From Polytrichum commune (taxonomy: Eukaryota > Streptophyta > Polytrichopsida > Polytrichales > Polytrichaceae): a DNA stretch of 64,000 nt. Shown piece by piece: positions 57,551-64,000 of this stretch. Each line of letters begins with the position of its first letter. Position 1 is the first letter of the stretch. The translations under genes and the position numbers were made by a program. Where the stretch lies: positions 17,360,001 through 17,424,000 of the forward strand of contig OX485804.1 in the NCBI GenBank assembly GCA_950295325.1. Direction: 5' to 3'. The notes under the pieces were generated by a model that was not told the DNA's origin, did no database searches, and saw only the letters and a program-made list of their open reading frames with translations.

Positions 57551-60500
57551 AGGCTTGACCCTCATGATCAAAAATCTATTTTGTAGGTATGATTATGCGA
57601 ATTATTTTTTCATGAACGAATATGTGTCTCCTTCCTCGCATTATTTTCATGGTTTAATGACACAGCTGATTAACAGGAATTCCCCACATAGATAGTCACA
57701 AGCCTGCGGAAATTGCCAAAGCATAATACACAGGGGGACCATTCCAGTTTTATTTTTGAGTGTAACCTTGCGCTTGAAAATGTAATGGTGTTGATTGAGT
57801 GCAGAGCACGCATCGAGCAAGATGCTTACTTATCAAGAACGAACTATTATTCCCAAGTGCCCTGTGCACCGCTTCCTTCATTTTTATAAATGCCGCACAA
57901 TGGGAGGACGCACAAATAATTTGCGAATTAGTCTGTGAGTGCCCATATGTAATTGCAGGGGAATACCTTCTTGGTATTTTGGCTAAAATCAAGCATAGTA
58001 TTTGTTTTTACAGGTTTAGAATCTTCTAGGGTAGTTCATATTGCAGCGAATTCTCCATCACGTCTGCAAGCCATCTTGCAATATTTTCTGAGAACCATGA
58101 TATCTTGGAAAAGTTTGATAGTTCAAGGAATTCAAATTTCAGATGAGATTCATTGTCATTGCTGGACATATATACTGCAGTAGAATATGTTTTGTACCTG
58201 TTCTATGAGAACAACATTTTGAGAGAAATGAGTGGATACTGGATAGTGAGCAACAATCGACCAAACTGAAACCACATATACACCATGTTGTCTGAGAAGA
58301 GTCTGAATCCAACAGTGGATATGACCCAGGGGCTTTTCGATGAAGAACACGTAACCCGGGTGCCCAGGACAGAACAAACTATTCTTTCGCCTTTTACTAA
58401 AGAACACCGTGCGCTGGGTACATCCACCGGTATACTCAATTTTTTGGTTTGCCCTTATCGGGGTCCACCCAAGGAAAATAAAGACGGACAAAACTTGGCT
58501 AACCCTCACTACAGTGACGTTGCCGTTGCCGTTGAAGCTGACTTGATTTGGGCTTAGAGACACACTCAGTGACCTAATACCTTCAATTTCCTGCCCGTCG
58601 TGCTGGATATTGGGAGTGTGGTGAAGAGATGAATAAAGCATCAGACTGTTATGCAAATTCTTCTTGCGGGGCAACTTGTTCATATGACGTATATGTTCCA
58701 AGAGCTTGATTGTAAGCAAAGTTCACCTTCTGGCTGCTGTGTCATGTGTAGCAGGGGCATACTTGTAGCATCGACCAAGAACCCATCACTTGGTTTGAAA
58801 GGTTGCATTTTTGCAGCAGAGGTGTTCTAATTGATGAACATGACATGTTGAATTCAAATTATATTTTTTCATTGATTCCCAAGTAGTTCGTCGTAAAGAG
58901 GTCGTAGGTGGTTGAAACCACACGGATCGGAGGGTCTTTTAAAAGAGAGTTTATGTAAGGGGACGGTTAAAATAATCAAGACGCCGAAGAGAATGATATG
59001 GCTGACTCTGCACAAATGAGAAAAGGTCTAAATTGCACCTCCAATCTGGAAATCTCCAAGAATGTCTGCATATTTGACCACATTCATAGCAGCAGGAAGG
59101 AAGCATTTAATAGCAGGGTCTGCTCATAGTCCTATCCCCGAGTTCATTTTTTTAACATTTTAGTGGCCAATCGGGTAGGATGCTCTCGTCAACATTCTGT
59201 TAGCGATATGTACAGTCACACTCTCTTAAACAATAGGGTCCATATTCATGCTGCTGTAGTCGAATCATCAATTGCAGTTTTTGTAGCCATTCAAACGCAA
59301 GGTCCAAGGAACGCTACCGTCAACAATCATATTCTGTTCTAGCTCCAGCTTTGTGGGCCATGGCCACGCAATCCTCTAATTTGTTGAAGTTGGTTCAATC
59401 TCTCAGCAACAGCTCGCAAGTTGACTACACAAGTGAAATTTCGTAGTTGTCTCAGATTGTGACATCATTTTGTAAAATGTATAGACGCCTTGATCATTAT
59501 TGAGAGTTTCTTCGAACTCCCCTACCTCTTCTCTCTTAAGTATAGTTTCTTGGGCAAAAGTGTTGGTTGATATCCAGAAAGCCAGGTCTCTCAGTCAGAA
59601 TCTATGGAACCCCCGCTGCCACAGCTGTGTAGGCGCCTTCATCAACTTCTTCCATCAGACAGATTAGCCCCAGTGTATACATCAATTCAAGTCAGGACCA
59701 TTTGCCATGCTATACTTCGATACCTCGACATAGGAATTCTCTTGTATACTTTCATTCATATCTTAGAGATGTTCATCTCAAATGTGGCCAGTGGTTACAC
59801 ACTTTCCTGATATTGCTCCTATGAGAATTCTACTATATTGAAGCAGCCAATATTATGTGTAGTGCGTCATCTGTTAGATGGTTGTTTGTGTGTAGGAGCA
59901 AGACGTGAATGCCTGCGAAGCTATTATTAAGTGACAATGTGTTTGATCATAACATATGCAATCAAAATAAATAAGTAGAAAGGTGGAAGTCTGCATCTTT
60001 TTGTAAAATTATATCAAAATTCACCAAGGTCGCTCAATGACTAGCTAAGATTGTGATAGTCTTTGCTTCACGGAGGGGAGGGGCATTCTGCATCTATTGA
60101 TGGATGGAGAGCATTCTAATGGGAGATTCAAGTTTTTTGGGATTCTTCTAGAAATGGACAAACTTTTATGAATGGAAGAAATGAGGAAATACACAATTGG
60201 GAAGAGTAAATTCGTACAGGAATCGAAATGGCGAATTATCAATCATTACTTAGTTCGTGAAATATTTTTGTGTCCCCCCTTCGTGCAGCATGTGTAGAAT
60301 TGAAGGAAATAGTGCACTTGGACATCAGATCTGTTCATTGCTGTGTAAGCCTCTTGCTCTTTGCACTTGACGCTGGAGCGTAACACTGTGACAAGTCCAA
60401 GGATGAGATGAGAATGTTGGGCCTTGGGCACATCAAAGCTTAAGCGCCAGGGAGTCCCCATGTATCATCCTTTGTCAATTCCTGCAGTCTTTCGCAGGAA

Positions 60501-60654
60501 CACTCAAATACCAGTTCATAACATACTTGAATAGAGGACAAAGACGCAGATTCATTCCTAGAGAGATGATTCGCCAGATTGAAATATGCGATTTTGGTTT
60601 AAAATTGTGAGGTCCGAGCCTTGGGCGGACCTTGCAGAAATTCTGGGGCGCCCT
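57551..60654. other. Gene-free 3.1 kb between inverted repeat copies
   Basis: A 187-codon minus-strand open frame (58156-58719) has no recognisable domain and no supporting signals. Otherwise nothing is seen. The segment is bounded by the inverted repeat pair at 57310 and 60655. Confidence 0.35.
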
Positions 60655-60885
60655 TGCGGGCACCGCAGGGGGGTTGGAAATAGTTTTCAACCAGCAATTG
60701 ACGCGTCTCGGTTTCACCTCATTAACTACGTCATTGCCCCAAGCGCAAAGATAGAAAACCAGAACAATCCCAGGGATTTCTATCCTTGCGAATTGCTGAA
60801 CCCCCCTGCAAACCATATGGGTGTAATAGTGAGCCCGCATTCCTCAGAGAAAGAGTCGATGCAGTGAGTTAATTGGATATTTGTT
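60655..60885 (+). repeat. Dispersed ~235-bp repeat, copy B
   Basis: This is the inverted partner of 57310-57550, with the highest identity across CTTGCGAATTGCTGAACCCC and the GGGGTTGGA end. The distance between copies (3.1 kb) and the absence of coding sequence between them leave open whether they are ends of one element or two independent insertions. Confidence 0.75.
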
Positions 60886-62465
60886 TGTGAGCCCCGTGCA
60901 GATGACTAGGGTGAACCAGGTGCAACACTCGTACCCTGGTTCGATGAAAGGCCTCGTGATGAGGCTCTTCATCCACGAGGGCCCAAATCTACCTCCGCTC
61001 CGGCCTCTCCAGCTACCACTTCTCACCTGTTGTGCTGCAGGAAGTCCTTGGAGAGCTGGAATTCTTGGATACTATTATGTTGCATCAGACTGCTTGCAGT
61101 TTTTAGGTAGGCAAATTTTGGGGTTCGAGAATTTGTCTTCCCCTTGTGTTGTTTATCAATTACTTCACCTTTGAGGAGTCGTTTGATCTCCTGAGGTTGG
61201 TTTGAAGTTGTGTGTGTGCAATTCGTTCGTGTCAATGACTTTGAACAAGTTAGTTTGATTATTCAATGATTTTGTACCTCGTATCCTCAAAATGGGTAGT
61301 CTTTCAATTTGTGAGAGGCTTGCCCTTCAAAGATCCATCAATCGTTGTGCCTGAATTCCAAAGACATCAAGCTCAAACCTAAAATTTAGGGTTAATAATG
61401 TAATTATTATAGCCTCTACATTATGTGTCTTATATGAAATCACATGCGAAATGAATTGAATTTAGCCTCAATTGCTCATCTTGTTAGTAGTTGAGAATGA
61501 TATAGATTGTCATTTCAGGTCTCAGTACTACCAGAGTTGAGATGCAAAAGTTATAAAGTTTAAGTTATGTTCATGGCAAAGTATTTTTCCCTATTCTATG
61601 TTTATTTTTTTATTAGAAAGCGCATTCAAAAACATTCCATAGGTTTTTTCTTGGATGCAATGGCCACTTTACCATTACTTCTCATCTTAGTTTAATTTCG
61701 TTACGCCTAATTCTGATTTAGACTCTGTGTGTGATGGATAGTTGATGTTCAATCGGTAGTTGTTATTAAAGTTTTCTTTTCTTGGATGCGCAGGTCACTG
61801 TAGCGTTACTCTTAGCATCTTGCTACCGTTGTAAAGCTCCAGTTTACCTACTCTATGAACTAGTGTGAGTTAGGATTAGGTTGGTCAGTATTATGTTGAT
61901 TATTGAGCTTAGAATGGTTAAATCATATGTTGAGTACGTAATCCAATCTATTTTAAACACATACCTAACCACATACCATTCAAATATAGGTGTGTAAATT
62001 ATAATTGTTCATGTGTTCGATTTAGGCGAGTTTATTTTATTGCATATTTGTCTTCCAAGATACTGTGATTGGTTATGATACATCAATTTTGAGATCAAAT
62101 GACAGTCACCATCTGGTCCTGCAACATTGAACTTGTCAACCTGTCAAGATTGGTTTTATTTAATTTCATTTCGTCTTATGTGCTAGAAAGGCTAAAATTA
62201 GGAACCTTGACATGGTTGCAAAATTATTACGGTCAAATAAAGTTAGATAGGAGCAAGAAATGTTGTTGTCACCAATAATATGGCTAATTTAATTCATAAG
62301 AAGTAATATTACAAGGTTTAGGATTTTAAAAACTATGGAGTTACAAATTTTCTCAGCAAGGTCCGAATATTGGGACAGAGGTCGTGATTACGCACTTTGA
62401 CGTAAAGCAATTCTTACATCTGATTTGGTTTTAGACTTTCTGATTGGTGAAGGGCAAACAGGTGT
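60886..62465. other. Gene-free AT-rich DNA
   Basis: No gene or defined repeat is recognised up to the solo LTR. Confidence 0.35.
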
Positions 62466-63156
62466 TGTAACAAACCTCTCACATGTTTATCATCAACTTT
62501 CACACTAACACTTATCAATCAAAACGATGAGTTGAAGAACTCAGTTTATTTTCTTTGTAATGTCAAATTACAATCCTAGACCAAGTAGGTCTTGGTTTAA
62601 GCTCAACCACCCGATCATAGGAGGGAGACAAAAAGATCCTCTCTCCTCCCCCAAGCTTCCCCTTATGTCAAAGGCATTACTTTTACTTTTTATTTTCACA
62701 TATAATAAAAGTATTCTATTCATAGTTCTATCTCTTAGGTTTATTATGAATCTTCTATCTTTGGTTCTTCTAGAACCTTCTTCCATCTTTTATCTCAATC
62801 TCATTCTTCCAATTGGAACTGTCTAATTCCAACTAGATCTCTCTATTCATTGAAAATTGTCTAACTCCATTGAATAGCATTTATATATCCAATTTTAGAG
62901 TGGTCTAACTCCAATGCACCTCATCGAGAGTTGTTTAATTCATGTGCACATGTTCTCAATATGGAATGGTCTAATTCTAATGCACTATATGCGGAGTTGT
63001 CTAACCCCGATGCACATGTTGTCAATATGGAGTTGTCTAACTCCAGTCCATTCATCTTCAACTGGGAGTTGTCTAGCTCTCATCATCCTCTGCTTACACA
63101 CTCGCATATGTGGTTAGAATATTCAATCATCCATCAATATTTCTAGTTACTTTACA
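62466..63156 (+). mobile_element. Second solo LTR of the same family (691 bp)
   Basis: It starts with the same TGTAACAAACCTCTCAC and ends TAGTTACTTTACA. The body follows 50206-50950, including ACCAAGTAGGTCTTGGTT, CTTCTTCCATC and the series of GTTGTCTAACTCC palindromes. The flanks GGTGT (62461-62465) and TGTGT (63157-63161) match at four of five bases, consistent with a slightly decayed target duplication. It lacks the duplicated ~77-bp tail units of the first copy. Confidence 0.8.
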
Positions 63157-64000
63157 TGTGTATATTTGTAATATATCACTTATGAATTTGTAATGATCAA
63201 TTGTTGAGATATCATCACCACTCGGAGGTTGATATCGTCTGATGCCTAGCTAAATAGAAATCCAAGTCTAATCAAGGCTAGCAAGTCATTGATCAACATT
63301 CAAGTATATTTGAAATTATGCAATTATTTTATCAAAGATCGTTTAAGGTCATGTATAGAATTAGATGTCAGAATAAAATGACAAAATTGATGTGTATTTT
63401 TCCAAAGACTATTACATATAATATTTATTACAAAACATTAACTAATACAAAAAATTAAGAATATTATATCATATACATCACTTAAATTGTACAAACTCAT
63501 TCGTATTTTTATACTTTATTATAATATCATTATTTGAAAGTATTTAGGTGGCTTCATCAACTTCTCCTAACCTAGTCAAGAATTCCAACAACCTTGTATT
63601 TGTGGCAAAGAACAAATATTAGATATATTACAACAAAAGACAATAAATTGGCCATGGTCGATAATTATACATCAAAAGCATATACCATTAAAAAAAAATT
63701 TAAGCATATACCATGCGATACAACTGGACGTCTTAAAAAGATCATTGGCAAATCACGCATTCAAATTTTTTAAAATACAATATTTTTTTTAAGCGACAAG
63801 TTGAGAAAGAAACAAAAATTATTCTACCAACAAGTTTAGGAGAACTTTAACTTCTTGAATGTTGTTTATAAAGACAAACAATATATTTTTTGCAATTCTA
63901 ATGTATCCCATCATTTAAAATTTTATAGATATTCAAAGATAACGACATTATATTTTTGCTTTTCAGTTCAATAAATTTATATCACACATCTATTCTGGTA
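63157..64000. other. Gene-free, strongly AT-rich
   Basis: No feature can be supported in the last 840 bases. Confidence 0.4.

Noticed and set aside
58156-58719. 187-codon minus-strand frame
   Set aside because: No domain, no splice or start context, no repeat family link; consistent with chance in this composition, though an unknown gene cannot be excluded.
1-64000. tRNA, rRNA or organellar insertions
   Set aside because: No A/B-box pair with a foldable cloverleaf and no rRNA or organelle gene motif was noticed by eye; a covariance-model scan would be needed to exclude small RNA genes.

Overview
The window looks like nuclear DNA of a land plant, most plausibly a bryophyte and probably a moss. 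Evidence: AT-rich, gene-poor DNA; spliceosomal introns including one apparent U12 AT-AC intron; plant-type GT47 and CCDC25 genes; plant transposon families (PIF/Harbinger, hAT, LTR, LINE); and a kinase-NB-ARC-LRR immune-receptor gene, an architecture described for moss NLRs. The taxon is inferred from architecture, not from a database match.

Layout. 4.9-7.2 kb (-): intact six-exon CCDC25/NFACT-R gene. 11.6-14.7 kb: repeat nest with two decayed copies of a GT47 terminal exon, two arrays of a 42-bp repeat around a hAT transposase C-terminus, and a MITE-like element. 14.8-19.2 kb (-): intact three-exon GT47 exostosin-type glycosyltransferase. 19.2-28.7 kb: tandem and dispersed repeats, a strong small hairpin, no recognised gene. 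28.7-33.7 kb (+): single-exon 1648-aa kinase-NB-ARC-LRR protein with 27 LRRs of exactly 24 residues, followed by a decayed LRR tail split by a Tourist-like MITE. 37.9-41.3 kb (-): C-terminal half of a RELCH-type (LisH/HEAT) gene, apparently a pseudogene: an in-frame TGA where I expect Trp, an AT in place of an AG acceptor, and a hAT element inserted exactly at another acceptor. 45.7-46.0 kb (-): LINE endonuclease remnant. 48.0-48.5 kb (-): small secreted cysteine-containing protein whose 3' end is tandemly duplicated. 49.2-55.5 kb: about 6.3-kb PIF/Harbinger element with an intact DDE transposase and a Myb-like accessory gene cut by a solo LTR with a perfect 5-bp target duplication. 62.5-63.2 kb: a second solo LTR of the same family.

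The genes do not form an operon or cluster; they are independent plant genes in a transposon-rich setting. The most interesting parts are the NLR (possible MLKL-like helical domain, catalytically complete kinase, NB-ARC, homogenised LRRs) and the layered insertions, whose target duplications allow relative dating. Exon borders were read by eye from splice signals, reading-frame phase and remembered family patterns; no alignment or expression data were available.
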